From positions 54,833 to 118,832 of the forward strand of contig NZ_JAEKKT010000177.1 of assembly GCF_019510245.1 (NCBI RefSeq): a stretch of DNA of 64,000 bases. Direction: 5' to 3'. Of this stretch, positions 1-8,610 are shown piece after piece. This stretch comes from Streptomyces sp. (GTDB lineage: Bacteria; Actinomycetota; Actinomycetes; Streptomycetales; Streptomycetaceae). The notes beneath the pieces were generated by a model. It did no database searches, was not told where the DNA came from, and was given only the letters and a program-made list of their open reading frames with translations. The position numbers were made by a program, and so were the translations under genes. Every line of letters starts with the position of its first letter. Positions within the stretch are counted from its first letter, which is position 1.

Positions 1-1460
1 GTGCCAAGGCCGCCGAGGGCGACGACTTCCCGGCCCGCACACCCGTCACCGGCGAACACCTCTTCGGACTGCGGGCAGCCACCGCCTCGGACGTCGAAGA
101 GGCCCTGTCGGCCGCCCGTGCCGCCTTCCTGACCTGGCGCACCACCCCCGCCCCGCGCCGCGGTGACCTGGTCCGGCGCCTCGGCGAACTGCTGCGCGAG
201 CACAAGGAGGACCTGGCCGATCTGGTCACCGTGGAGGCGGGCAAGATCCGCTCCGAGGCGCTCGGCGAGGTCCAGGAGATGATCGACATCTGCGACTTCG
301 CGGTCGGCCTGTCCCGCCAGCTGTACGGCCGTACCATCGCCTCCGAACGCCCCGGCCACCGTCTCGCCGAGACCTGGCACCCGCTCGGCGTGGTCGGCGT
401 CGTCTCCGCCTTCAACTTCCCCGTCGCCGTCTGGTCCTGGAACACCGCCATCGCCCTGGTCTGCGGCGACACCGTGGTCTGGAAGCCCTCGGAACTCACC
501 CCGCTGACCGCCCTGGCCTGCCACCACCTGCTCGCCCGCGCCGCCGAGGAGACCGGCGCCCCGCGCGACGTGCACCGCCTGCTGCTCGGCGACCGCGCGA
601 TCGGCGCGCAGCTCGTCGACGACCCCCGGGTGGCTCTCGTCAGCGCCACCGGCTCCACCCGCATGGGCCGCGAGGTCGGCCCGCGCGTCGCCGCCCGCTT
701 CGGCCGCAGCCTGCTGGAGCTCGGCGGCAACAACGCCGCGATCGTCGCCCCTTCCGCCGACCTCGACCTCGCCGTGCAGAGCATCGTCTTCGCCGCGGCC
801 GGCACGGCGGGGCAGCGCTGCACCACACTGCGCCGGCTCCTCGTCCACCGCGACATCGCCGACACCCTCGCCGAGCGCCTGGCCACCGTCTACGGCAGGC
901 TCCCCGTCGGCAACCCGTTCGACGCCGCGACCCTGGTCGGCCCGCTCATCACCACCGGCGCCCTCGACCGCATGCAGCACGCCCTCAGCCGTGTCCGGGC
1001 CGACGGCGGCAAGCTGCTGGCCGGCGGCAACCGGCGCCTGGCCGAGGCGGCACCCGCGGCCGCCTACACCGAACCGGTCCTGGTCCGTGTCGGCGAACAG
1101 ACCGGCGTCGTCCGGGAGGAGACCTTCGCACCCATCCTGTACGTCCTCGCCTACGACACCCTCGACGAGGCGATCGCGCTCCACAACGACGTCCCGCAGG
1201 GCCTGTCCTCCAGCATCTTCACCCGCGACCAGCGGGAGGCCGAGTTCTTCCTCTCCGCCGCCGGCTCCGACTGCGGCATCGCCAACGTCAACATCGGCAC
1301 CTCCGGGGCCGAGATCGGCGGCGCCTTCGGCGGTGAGAAGGACACCGGCGGCGGCCGGGAGTCCGGCTCCGACGCCTGGAAGGCGTACATGCGTTCCGCG
1401 ACCAACAAGGTCAACTACTCCGGCGAACTCACTCTGGCCCAGGGCGTCAGCTTCCTCTGA
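1..1460 (+). CDS. aldehyde dehydrogenase, ALDH7-like (5' end outside window)
   Basis: NAD(P)+-dependent oxidation of an aldehyde to a carboxylate. The reading frame is open from base 3 with no start codon in the window, so the N-terminus is missing. The visible protein carries the cofactor-fold motif FNFPVAVWSWN, the general-base region LELGGNNA and the nucleophile region GQRCTTLRRL with the catalytic Cys. The GGNNA and GQRCTTLRR forms and the C-terminal FGGEKDTGGGRESGSDAWK are typical of the antiquitin / L-piperideine-6-carboxylate dehydrogenase branch, which acts in lysine catabolism. The substrate is inferred from that resemblance only. A SpoIIE phosphatase gene converges on it 36 bp downstream. 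Its upstream neighbours are not visible. Confidence 0.9.
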   Translation, partial: AKAAEGDDFPARTPVTGEHLFGLRAATASDVEEALSAARAAFLTWRTTPAPRRGDLVRRLGELLREHKEDLADLVTVEAGKIRSEALGEVQEMIDICDFAVGLSRQLYGRTIASERPGHRLAETWHPLGVVGVVSAFNFPVAVWSWNTAIALVCGDTVVWKPSELTPLTALACHHLLARAAEETGAPRDVHRLLLGDRAIGAQLVDDPRVALVSATGSTRMGREVGPRVAARFGRSLLELGGNNAAIVAPSADLDLAVQSIVFAAAGTAGQRCTTLRRLLVHRDIADTLAERLATVYGRLPVGNPFDAATLVGPLITTGALDRMQHALSRVRADGGKLLAGGNRRLAEAAPAAAYTEPVLVRVGEQTGVVREETFAPILYVLAYDTLDEAIALHNDVPQGLSSSIFTRDQREAEFFLSAAGSDCGIANVNIGTSGAEIGGAFGGEKDTGGGRESGSDAWKAYMRSATNKVNYSGELTLAQGVSFL

Positions 1461-1496
1461 CCACTCAGCCGCCGGTCCGGGGTCAGGACCCCCGTG

Positions 1497-2681
1497 TCAC
1501 GGCAGTGGCTCGCCGAACTCCCCGGCGACGGTGCCCTCCCGGCCGCCGTCGGCTTCCTCGACCGCTCCCTCGGGCAGCAGGAAGGCGGTGAGCGCTGCCG
1601 TGTCGTCCTGCAACTGGTCGTGGCTGTGGTCCAGCAGGTCCTGATGGAGCCGTTCCAGCAGTTCGGGGGGCGGCATCGGACCCCACGAACGCAGTCGCTG
1701 GAGCAGCGGGTAGAAGTCGCCGGCGGGGTCCCGGGTCTCCGTGACCCCGTCCGTGTACAGGAGCAGCTGGTCGCCGGGGCCGAAGGGGTAGGTCTCGACG
1801 CGGTAGGGGTCCCGCACGAGCATGCCGAGGTTCAGCGGCGGGCCCGGCTGCCCCCGGTCCAGTTCGTTCACCCCGCCGGGGCGGATGAGCAGCGGCGGCG
1901 GATGGCCGCAGTTGAGCAGGCGTACGATCCTCTCGTCCCCGGGGATCTCGGCGAAGATCGCGGTGACGAACCGCTCGCCGAGTTCGGTCCCGCCCAGCCG
2001 GTCGGCCCGGCGGGTCATGCTGGTGTCCACCCGCTCCATCAGGGCGAGCAGGTCGGGTTCGTCGTGCGCGGCCTCCCGGAAGGCGCCCAGCATCGCCGCC
2101 GCGGTCTCCACCGCGAGCAGCCCCTTGCCGCGCACGTCCCCGATGAGCAGCCGCACCCCGTACGCCGTGGGGACCGCCTCGAAGAGGTCGCCGCCGATGC
2201 GCGCCTCCGCGGCGGCGGACAGGTAGAAGCTCTCCAGCAGCAGGTTCCCGATCCGGTGCGGAACCGGTCTGAGCAGGACGCGCTGTGCGATCTCGGCCAC
2301 GAACCGGACGTCGGCCAGGGTGCGTTCCCGGCGGATCCGGTGTGCGGCCAGGATCGCGCCCAGGGCACCCACCAGGGCCGTGCACGCGTAGGCGGCCACG
2401 TAGTGCCGCTCCGAGAGGTAGCCGACGGTGCGCCCGGCACAGCACTGGGTTCCGGCCAGTAGAAGTTCGAGGCCGATGCCGAAGACGGTGGCGACGGCGA
2501 CCACGACGGGCGGGTGCGCGAAGGCGGTCACCAGGGGCAGGGCGATCAGTACGAAACTCACCGGCCACTCCACCGGGGTGAGCGGTTCGAGCAGCAGGAC
2601 GACGGCGACGTACAGGACCGGTAGCCAGCGCATCCATGCGGGGGGCGCGGGCAGTGGTGGGTTGGGACCGTCGTGCCTCAC
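1497..2681 (-). CDS. membrane-anchored SpoIIE-type PP2C phosphatase
   Basis: Predicted Ser/Thr phosphatase of the RsbU/SpoIIE class. These usually dephosphorylate anti-anti-sigma factors. About 394 residues: the first ~115 hold four hydrophobic segments, then an RRERTL linker, then the phosphatase domain (about 135-370) with metal-binding motifs IGGDLFEA, LLIGDVRGKG, LNCGHPPP and LLYTDGVTE and a final DDTAAL. The GTG start is chosen because AGGAG lies 6 bp upstream; the frame stays open 45 codons further but without membrane-like or conserved sequence. No sensor domain other than the membrane segments is seen. It converges with the aldehyde dehydrogenase and is divergent from the xylan operon. 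The partner anti-sigma proteins are not in view. Confidence 0.9.
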   Translation of the reverse strand: MRHDGPNPPLPAPPAWMRWLPVLYVAVVLLLEPLTPVEWPVSFVLIALPLVTAFAHPPVVVAVATVFGIGLELLLAGTQCCAGRTVGYLSERHYVAAYACTALVGALGAILAAHRIRRERTLADVRFVAEIAQRVLLRPVPHRIGNLLLESFYLSAAAEARIGGDLFEAVPTAYGVRLLIGDVRGKGLLAVETAAAMLGAFREAAHDEPDLLALMERVDTSMTRRADRLGGTELGERFVTAIFAEIPGDERIVRLLNCGHPPPLLIRPGGVNELDRGQPGPPLNLGMLVRDPYRVETYPFGPGDQLLLYTDGVTETRDPAGDFYPLLQRLRSWGPMPPPELLERLHQDLLDHSHDQLQDDTAALTAFLLPEGAVEEADGGREGTVAGEFGEPLP

Positions 2682-3028
2682 CCGGGACTCCTGGCATACG
2701 AATCTAGACAAGACGTCCAGCCTCCCGGGCCGCCCCCCGGCACGCCGGTGATTGCTCCACCCAGCGGCATGTTCCGGTGCCCGCAACAGCAGCATTCGAG
2801 CCAAGCGTCGAAACATTCGGGATTTCGGGTACCGTCAATGGATCTTATCTCCGGCTGCCTTCGGATACCGCGATCTCCGGCCCGCCTGGCGAACGTCCGA
2901 ACTGGGAAAATGGAAAGCCGAGCGAACCGAAGGTTTCGAAATAATCACCGAAACTGTTGACAGGTGACATGGGCAGACCAAAACTCCCACCAGGTCACAC
3001 CCGCACAGGCCACAAGAGGAGGCATCCC
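2682..3028. promoter_or_regulatory. divergent intergenic region with CGAAnnnTTCG repeats upstream of xylanase
   Basis: This 347-bp gap separates the PP2C phosphatase from the xylan operon and is clearly more AT-rich than its surroundings. It holds two copies of the interrupted palindrome CGAAnnnTTCG, at 2809-2819 (CGAAACATTCG) and 2928-2938 (CGAAGGTTTCG). A degenerate third element, CGAAACTGTTG, lies at 2949-2959. Similar GAAA/TTTC repeats are, from memory, reported upstream of other Streptomyces xylanase genes, so these are candidate repressor sites. The ribosome binding site AGAGGAGG of the xylanase closes the region. No gene is supported in it. Confidence 0.5.
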
Positions 3029-3697
3029 ATGAACCCGCTCGACCACGCCCTGAGCCGCAGGAGTGCCGGCGCCCTGCTGCTGGGCGCCGCCGCCGGACTG
3101 GCCCTGCCCGGCACCGCCCGGGCCGCCACCGTCGTCACCACGAACCAGACCGGCACCAGCAACGGCTACTACTACTCGTTCTGGACCGACGCGCAGGGCA
3201 CGGTCTCCATGACCCTCGGCTCCGGCGGCAACTACAGCACCGGCTGGCGGAACACCGGGAACTTCGTCTGCGGCAAGGGCTGGAGCACCGGCGCCCGCCG
3301 CAACGTGACCTACTCCGGCAGCTTCAGCCCCTCCGGCAACGGCTACCTGTCCCTCTACGGCTGGACCTCGAACCCGCTCGTCGAGTACTACATCGTCGAC
3401 AACTGGGGCACCTACCGGCCCACCGGGACGTACAAGGGCAGCGTCACCAGCGACGGCGGCACCTACGACATCTACCTGACGACGCGGTACAACGCCCCGT
3501 CCGTCGAAGGCACCAAGACCTTCAACCAGTACTGGAGCGTCCGCCAGTCCAAGCGGACCGGCGGCACCATCACCACCGGCAACCACTTCGACGCCTGGGC
3601 CAGGGCCGGCATGCCCCTCGGCAGCTTCAGCTACTACCAGATCCTCGCGACCGAGGGCTACCAGAGCAGCGGCAGCTCGAACATCACGGTGGCGTGA
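3029..3697 (+). CDS. xlnC: secreted GH11 endo-1,4-beta-xylanase, single domain, Tat signal
   Basis: Hydrolyses internal beta-1,4 bonds of xylan outside the cell. The 222-residue protein has a twin-arginine signal (LSRRSAGALLLG, cleavage expected after GTARA) and one GH11 jelly-roll domain. The two catalytic glutamates are in PLVEYYIVDNWG (E119) and ATEGYQSSGSSN (E209); the SVEGTKTFNQYWSVR strand is also typical. It lacks a carbohydrate-binding module, and with the Tat signal this matches XlnC of S. lividans from memory. The ATG follows AGAGGAGG at 7 bp. Its stop overlaps the start of the acetyl-xylan esterase gene, so the two form an operon. Confidence 0.95.
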   Translation: MNPLDHALSRRSAGALLLGAAAGLALPGTARAATVVTTNQTGTSNGYYYSFWTDAQGTVSMTLGSGGNYSTGWRNTGNFVCGKGWSTGARRNVTYSGSFSPSGNGYLSLYGWTSNPLVEYYIVDNWGTYRPTGTYKGSVTSDGGTYDIYLTTRYNAPSVEGTKTFNQYWSVRQSKRTGGTITTGNHFDAWARAGMPLGSFSYYQILATEGYQSSGSSNITVA

Positions 3698-4386
3698 TGG
3701 GTACCGCAGCAAAACGCTCGTTACGCCCCCTGGCCGCGACCGCCGCCGCCGTCGCACTGGCCGCCGCGGGCACCCTCGCCGCCGGCGCCGCCCCGGCCCA
3801 CTCCGCCACCTGCGCCGGCTACGTCGGCCTCACCTTCGACGACGGGCCGTCCACCGCCCACACCCCGGGACTGCTCAGCGCCCTGAGGGCGAACGGGCTG
3901 CGGGCCACCATGTTCAACGAGGGCCAGTACGCGGCCGCCTACCCGGCCCAGGTCAAGGCCCAGGTCAGCGCGGGCATGTGGGTCGGCGACCACAGCTACA
4001 CCCACCCGCACCTGACCCAGGAGACCCAGGCGCAGATCGACTCGGAGATCTCCCGCACCCAGTCGGCCATCGCGGCCGCCGGCGGCGGGACACCGGTCCT
4101 GTTCCGGCCGCCGTACGGCGAGACCAACGCCACCGTGCGGGCGGTCGAGGCCAAGTACGGGCTCACCGAGATCATCTGGGACGTCGACTCCCAGGACTGG
4201 AACGGTGCGAGCACCGACGCGATCGTGCAGGCCGTCTCCCGGCTCACCGGCGGCCAGATCATCCTCATGCACGAGTGGCCGGCCAACACCCTGGCCGCGG
4301 TCCCGCGCATCGCACAGACCCTCGCGGCCAAGGGACTGTGCCCGGGGCGGATCTCCCCGCAGACGGGCCGCGCGGTCGCGCCCTGA
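3697..4386 (+). CDS. axeA: secreted CE4 polysaccharide deacetylase, acetyl-xylan esterase
   Basis: Removes acetyl groups from xylan, exposing it to the xylanase encoded just upstream. The start overlaps the xylanase stop (TGATG), which implies translational coupling; a GTG one codon earlier is also possible. The protein has a Sec-type signal ending APAHSA and a complete NodB domain: LTFDDGPS (catalytic base and metal Asp, D48/D49), HSYTHPH (metal His H99 and H103), RPPYGETN, DVDSQDW and the catalytic-His motif ILMHEWP. The sequence closely resembles the catalytic domain of S. lividans AxeA, but the linker and C-terminal xylan-binding module of that enzyme are absent. Alternative substrates such as chitin are less likely given the neighbour. 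Confidence 0.93.
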   Translation: MGTAAKRSLRPLAATAAAVALAAAGTLAAGAAPAHSATCAGYVGLTFDDGPSTAHTPGLLSALRANGLRATMFNEGQYAAAYPAQVKAQVSAGMWVGDHSYTHPHLTQETQAQIDSEISRTQSAIAAAGGGTPVLFRPPYGETNATVRAVEAKYGLTEIIWDVDSQDWNGASTDAIVQAVSRLTGGQIILMHEWPANTLAAVPRIAQTLAAKGLCPGRISPQTGRAVAP

Positions 4387-4481
4387 GAGAACGGCGGCAC
4401 GAGTGGCGCGGCGGCCCGTCAACCGCCGCGCCACCCTCATGACTTCGGATGAACGGGGATCGCCGGCCCGCCTCGCGTCGG

Positions 4482-4494
4482 TAGGTTCGCCACC
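4482..4494 (+). promoter_or_regulatory. -10 element of a probable leaderless transcript
   Basis: TAGGTT stands exactly 7 bp before the GTG of the TPR gene, and there is no ribosome binding site in front of that GTG. TANNNT-N7-RTG is the usual arrangement of leaderless mRNAs in actinobacteria. No clear -35 is seen. Confidence 0.4.
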
Positions 4495-6156
4495 GTGGAC
4501 TACTACGACCTGGGCCGTCACGGCCGGCGCGTGACGACTTCGTCCGCCGCAGCACAGACCTGGTTCGACCGGGGGCTGAACTGGACCTACGCCTTCAACC
4601 ACGAGGAGGCCGTCCGCTGTTTCGAGGCGGCCGGCGCCGCGGATCCGGGCTGCGCCATGGCGGACTGGGGCATCGCCTACGCCCTCGGCCCCAACTACAA
4701 CAAACCCTGGGAGTTCTTCGATCCAAAGGACCTCGCGCAGACCGTGGAGCGGACGCACGCCGCCGTGGAACGCGCCCACGCCAAGGCCGCGCACGCGACC
4801 CCCGTCGAACGCGCCCTGATCGAGGCGCTGCGCGCCCGCTACCCGCAGGCCGCGGCCCCGGAAGCGGCCGCCTGCTCGGTGTGGAACACCGCCTACGCCG
4901 ACAGCCTGCGCACCGCCTACGAACTGGCGCCCGACGACCTCGACGTCGCCACCCTCTACGCGGACGCCCTGATGAACCTCACCCCCTGGCAGCTCTGGGA
5001 CATCCGCAGCGGCCGGCCGGCCGACGGGGCCCGCACGGAGGAGGCGAAGGCCGTGCTGGAGCGGGCCCTCGGGACCGGGACCGGCACCGGCCACCCCGGC
5101 CTGCTGCACCTCTACATCCACCTCATGGAGATGTCGCCCACGCCCGAGACCGCCCTGCCGGTCGCCGACCGGCTGCGCGACCTCGTGCCCGACGCCGGGC
5201 ACCTCCGGCACATGCCCTCGCACCTGGAAGTCCTCTGCGGCGACTACCGGCGCGTCGTCTCCGACAACGCCGCGGCCGTCGCCGCCGACGAGAAGTACCA
5301 CGCCCGCGCCGGCGCGATGAACTTCTACACCCTCTACCGCTGCCACAACCTGCACTTCGGGATCTACGGCGCGATGTTCCTGGGCCGCCTCCAGGACGCC
5401 CTCGCCACGGCCGAACGGCTCGAAGCCGCCGTACCGGAGGAGCTGCTGCGAGTGCAGAGCCCGCCGATGGCCGACTGGCTGGAGGGATTCCTGGCGATGC
5501 GGGGGCACGTCCTGATCCGCTTCGGCCGCTGGGACGACATCCTGCGCCTGCCGCTGCCCACCGACCCCGCGCTGTACTGCGTGACCACCGCGATGCTGCA
5601 CTACGCGCGCGGTGTCGCACACGCGGCCACCGGCCGGATCGCCGAGGCCGAGACCGACCGGGCCCGCTTCCGGGCCGCGGTCGCCGCCGTCCCGGAGACC
5701 CGCATGCTGTTCAACAACACCTGTGTCGACATCCTGGCGATCGCCTCCGCCATGCTCAACGGCGAACTCGCATACCGTAAAGGTGACTTCGACACGGCCT
5801 TCGCCGAGCTGCGCCGCTCGGTGGACCTGGACGACAACCTCCCGTACGACGAACCGTGGGGCTGGATGCAGCCCACCAGGCACGCCTACGGTGCCCTGCT
5901 CCTCGAACGCGGCCGGATCGCCGAGGCCGAGGCGGTCTACCGCGCCGACCTCGGCCTGGACGACACCCTGCCCCGGCCGTTGCAGCACCCGGGCAACGTG
6001 TGGGCGCTGCACGGCCTCCACGAGTGCCTCCGGCGGCTCGGCCGGGAGGGTGAGGCGCGGATCGTGGGCCGGCAGCTGAAGCTGGTGGTCGCTTACGCGG
6101 ACGTGCCGATCAGGGCGTCGTGCTTCTGTCGGGCGGAGTGCTGCGGGGCGTCGTAA
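4495..6156 (+). CDS. tetratricopeptide repeat protein
   Basis: A 553-residue soluble protein of degenerate TPR helices, with no signal peptide and no membrane segment. Repeats begin near residue 20 (WFDRGLNWTYAFNHEEAVRC, a pattern of residues spaced as in TPRs). They recur through the middle (LRHMPSHLEVLCGDYRRVV) and end (GALLLERGRIAEAEAVYRAD). TPR proteins act as interaction scaffolds; no catalytic motif is visible, so its partner and role are unknown. The family is widespread in Streptomyces. The GTG start is supported by the leaderless-type promoter just upstream rather than by a ribosome binding site. It converges on a SpoIIE phosphatase gene across a strong hairpin. Confidence 0.85.
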   Translation: MDYYDLGRHGRRVTTSSAAAQTWFDRGLNWTYAFNHEEAVRCFEAAGAADPGCAMADWGIAYALGPNYNKPWEFFDPKDLAQTVERTHAAVERAHAKAAHATPVERALIEALRARYPQAAAPEAAACSVWNTAYADSLRTAYELAPDDLDVATLYADALMNLTPWQLWDIRSGRPADGARTEEAKAVLERALGTGTGTGHPGLLHLYIHLMEMSPTPETALPVADRLRDLVPDAGHLRHMPSHLEVLCGDYRRVVSDNAAAVAADEKYHARAGAMNFYTLYRCHNLHFGIYGAMFLGRLQDALATAERLEAAVPEELLRVQSPPMADWLEGFLAMRGHVLIRFGRWDDILRLPLPTDPALYCVTTAMLHYARGVAHAATGRIAEAETDRARFRAAVAAVPETRMLFNNTCVDILAIASAMLNGELAYRKGDFDTAFAELRRSVDLDDNLPYDEPWGWMQPTRHAYGALLLERGRIAEAEAVYRADLGLDDTLPRPLQHPGNVWALHGLHECLRRLGREGEARIVGRQLKLVVAYADVPIRASCFCRAECCGAS

Positions 6157-6241
6157 GCGGTGCGACGCGTTGTTGTGTGTCCGCGGCGCCGTCGTGGCTG
6201 GTCGCGCAGTTCCTCCCCCGGCCTTCGGCCGGGGAGACCCC

Positions 6242-6263
6242 CAGCGCCCCTGAGGGGGCGCTG
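6242..6263. terminator. hairpin between convergent genes
   Basis: Perfect 9-bp stem CAGCGCCCC / GGGGCGCTG with a TGAG loop. There is no T-tract, as is usual in Streptomyces. It can stop transcription from both the TPR gene and the opposing phosphatase gene. Confidence 0.65.
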
Positions 6264-6278
6264 TCCTGCCGGGCGTTT

Positions 6279-8363
6279 TCAAAGGGCCCGTGCCACCAGT
6301 AGGGCGACGTCGTCGTGGTCGTCGGGGTGGCGTAGGCCGTGGAGGAGGAGGTCGCAGGTCTCCTCCAGCGGGCGGTGGGGCTCGTCGAGGAAGCCGAGGA
6401 GGACGTCGAGGCGGTCGTCGATGGGGTGGCGGCGGGTCTCGACCAGGCCGTCGGTGTACAGGACCAGCAGGTCACCAGGGTCGAAGTGGACGGTCGTCGT
6501 CTCGAAGGCGATGCCGCCGACGCCGAGCGGCGCGGCCGCCGGCAGCTCCAGGAGGGTCGGCGGCCGGTTGGAGTGCACCAGCGCGGGCGGCATGTGGCCC
6601 GCGTTGGCGATCTCGCAGCTCCTGGTGTGCGGGTCGTACACCGCGTACAGGCAGGTGACGATGTAGTGCTCCAGATCGCAGGTGATCCGGTCGAGGTGCC
6701 GGAGCACCGCGTCCGGGGGCAGCTCCAGGTCCGCGTAGGCGCAGGTGGCGGTGCGCAGCCGGCCCATGGTGGCGGCCGCGTCGATGCCGTTGCCCATCAC
6801 GTCGCCGACGACCAGCGCGGTCCTGTCCTGCGACAGCGGGATCACGTCGTACCAGTCGCCGCCCACCTCGCTCGTGGCCTGCGCGGGTTCGTAGCGGGAG
6901 GCAAGTTCCAGGCCGGTGTGCTCGGGCGGGTGGTCCGGCAGCAGGCTGCGCTGGAGGGTGAGGGCGGTGTTGCGCACGCTCTGGAACCAGCGGGCGTTGT
7001 CGATGGCCACGGCCGCCCGCCCGGCCAGTTCGGTGGCGAGGACGACGTCGTCCTCGTCGAAGGGGAGCGGATTGCGGGTCCGCTTGAGGTCCAGGGCGCC
7101 GAGCACCTCGCCGTGCGCGATCAGCGGCACCGCCAGGTACGAGTGCACGCCCGCCTCCTCCAGCAGCGCTCCGGCCTCCGGGTTGCGGGCGATGCGCGGC
7201 AGGTCCTGTTTGCCGACCCGCGGGACCAGCACCGGGCGGGCGGTGTGCACGCACAGCGTGACCAGCCGGTCGCCGTCATAGGAGGCGAGGTCGCCGGGCG
7301 TGTCGGCGGCCCGCAGGGCGACCGTGGGATGGGCGGCCTCCAGGGCGAGGGCCCGGAACAGCTCCGGGCCGTTGTCGGGGCGGCGTGAGCGGCGCAGGGC
7401 CAGCGCCGCGTCCAGCACGTCCACCGCGACCACGTCCGCGAGTACCGGGGTGGCGATCTCGGCCAGCTCGTGCGCCGTGCGCTCCACCTCCAGCGAGGTG
7501 CCCACCCGGGCCGAGGCGTCGGCGATCAGGGCGAGGCGGCGCCGGGCCCGGTCGGCCTCGGCGGCGGCGCGATGCCGTTCGGTCACGTCCACCACCGAGA
7601 TCGCGGCGCCCAGGACCCGGCCACCATGGTCCTCGAGCCGGTAGAACGACAGCGACCAGGCGTGCTCCTGCTGGGGATCCGCCGGCGGACGGCCCACGTG
7701 GTACTGGTCGAGCAGCGGCGTGCCCGTGGTGAGCACTTGGCGCAGCGCCGACTCCACGGTGTCGATGTCGGGCAGCGGCAGCGTCTCCCGCAGATGGCGG
7801 CCGATGTGCTCCTCGGCGGGCACGCCGTCGATCCGTTCCAGGGCCGGGTTCACCAGGAGGTAGCGCAGATCGGGGTCGAGCAGGGCCAGCCCGATCGGGG
7901 ACTGGCTGATCAGCCGCTCGCACAGCGCCAGGTCGGTCTCCAGCCGCTGGAGCAGGACGTGGTCGGCGACGATGCCCAGGGCGTAGACGTCGCCGAGGTC
8001 GTCCAGCAGCCGCATGGTGCGGAACTCCATCAGGCGGCTGCTGCCGTCCTTGTGCCGGACCGGGAAGGCGCCGGCCCAGCTGTGCCCGGTCTCCAGCACG
8101 TCCATGAAGACCTTCACCGCGGCCTTCAGATGCTCCGGCTGGACGAGCAGCCGTGCCGCGTTCTTGCGGAGAGCCTCCTCGGAGGTGTAGCCGAAGAGTT
8201 CCTCGGCCTGCGGGGTCCAGAACACGATCCGGCCCTGCGAGTCCAGCGCCACCGCGGCCACGCTGAGCACGTCCAGCAGGCCGGTCGGACGCGGTCCGCC
8301 GGTGCCGTACTCCGCACCGCCGGAGCCATCGGCGTCACCGGACCGCAGCGAACCCACAGCCAT
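6279..8363 (-). CDS. PAS-PAS-GAF-SpoIIE PP2C phosphatase
   Basis: Soluble 694-residue sensor phosphatase. An N-terminal PAS domain (about 30-135, AEELFGYTSEEAL) and a second PAS (about 150-270, ending VVDVTERHR) are followed by a GAF domain (about 295-450, AVPLIAHGEVLGALDL) and a SpoIIE/PP2C domain (about 470-694) with VGGDWYDVI, VVGDVMGNGIDAA, ANAGHMPP and LLVLYTDGLVE. It likely dephosphorylates an anti-anti-sigma factor when its sensory domains bind a ligand. Unlike its divergent neighbour it lacks a C-terminal HATPase domain. The ATG precedes MAVGSLRSGD; the upstream 247 bp are shared with the divergent gene and should hold both promoters. Confidence 0.92.
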   Translation of the reverse strand: MAVGSLRSGDADGSGGAEYGTGGPRPTGLLDVLSVAAVALDSQGRIVFWTPQAEELFGYTSEEALRKNAARLLVQPEHLKAAVKVFMDVLETGHSWAGAFPVRHKDGSSRLMEFRTMRLLDDLGDVYALGIVADHVLLQRLETDLALCERLISQSPIGLALLDPDLRYLLVNPALERIDGVPAEEHIGRHLRETLPLPDIDTVESALRQVLTTGTPLLDQYHVGRPPADPQQEHAWSLSFYRLEDHGGRVLGAAISVVDVTERHRAAAEADRARRRLALIADASARVGTSLEVERTAHELAEIATPVLADVVAVDVLDAALALRRSRRPDNGPELFRALALEAAHPTVALRAADTPGDLASYDGDRLVTLCVHTARPVLVPRVGKQDLPRIARNPEAGALLEEAGVHSYLAVPLIAHGEVLGALDLKRTRNPLPFDEDDVVLATELAGRAAVAIDNARWFQSVRNTALTLQRSLLPDHPPEHTGLELASRYEPAQATSEVGGDWYDVIPLSQDRTALVVGDVMGNGIDAAATMGRLRTATCAYADLELPPDAVLRHLDRITCDLEHYIVTCLYAVYDPHTRSCEIANAGHMPPALVHSNRPPTLLELPAAAPLGVGGIAFETTTVHFDPGDLLVLYTDGLVETRRHPIDDRLDVLLGFLDEPHRPLEETCDLLLHGLRHPDDHDDVALLVARAL

Positions 8364-8610
8364 CCCTCAACCACCTCCACCGGCCGCCGGGCCGATGCCG
8401 CTGCTACGGCCCTTCCATGCTGCCCCCGGCTCGTGGCTCGCCCCAACTGGAGGCCGGGTACCCCGGCCCGCGCCCGGTCTCACGCGCCGCGTCCAGCCGT
8501 CCCGTGCGGCGGCCGCCCGGGGCCGTCGGCGAGGGGCGCACCAGCAGGAAGGCGGACAAGAGGGAACAGTGGACAAGCAGGAACATGCGGGTACGTACAG
8601 GATGTAGCCA

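Noticed and set aside
2752..2967. 71-codon plus-strand frame before the xylanase gene
   Set aside because: AT-rich codons unlike its neighbours, no ribosome binding site, and it overlaps the candidate operators; this is promoter DNA.
3721..6282. 853-codon minus-strand frame across the esterase and TPR genes
   Set aside because: Composition is that of an antisense shadow, with no ribosome binding site and no family. The opposing genes have signal, catalytic and TPR motifs.
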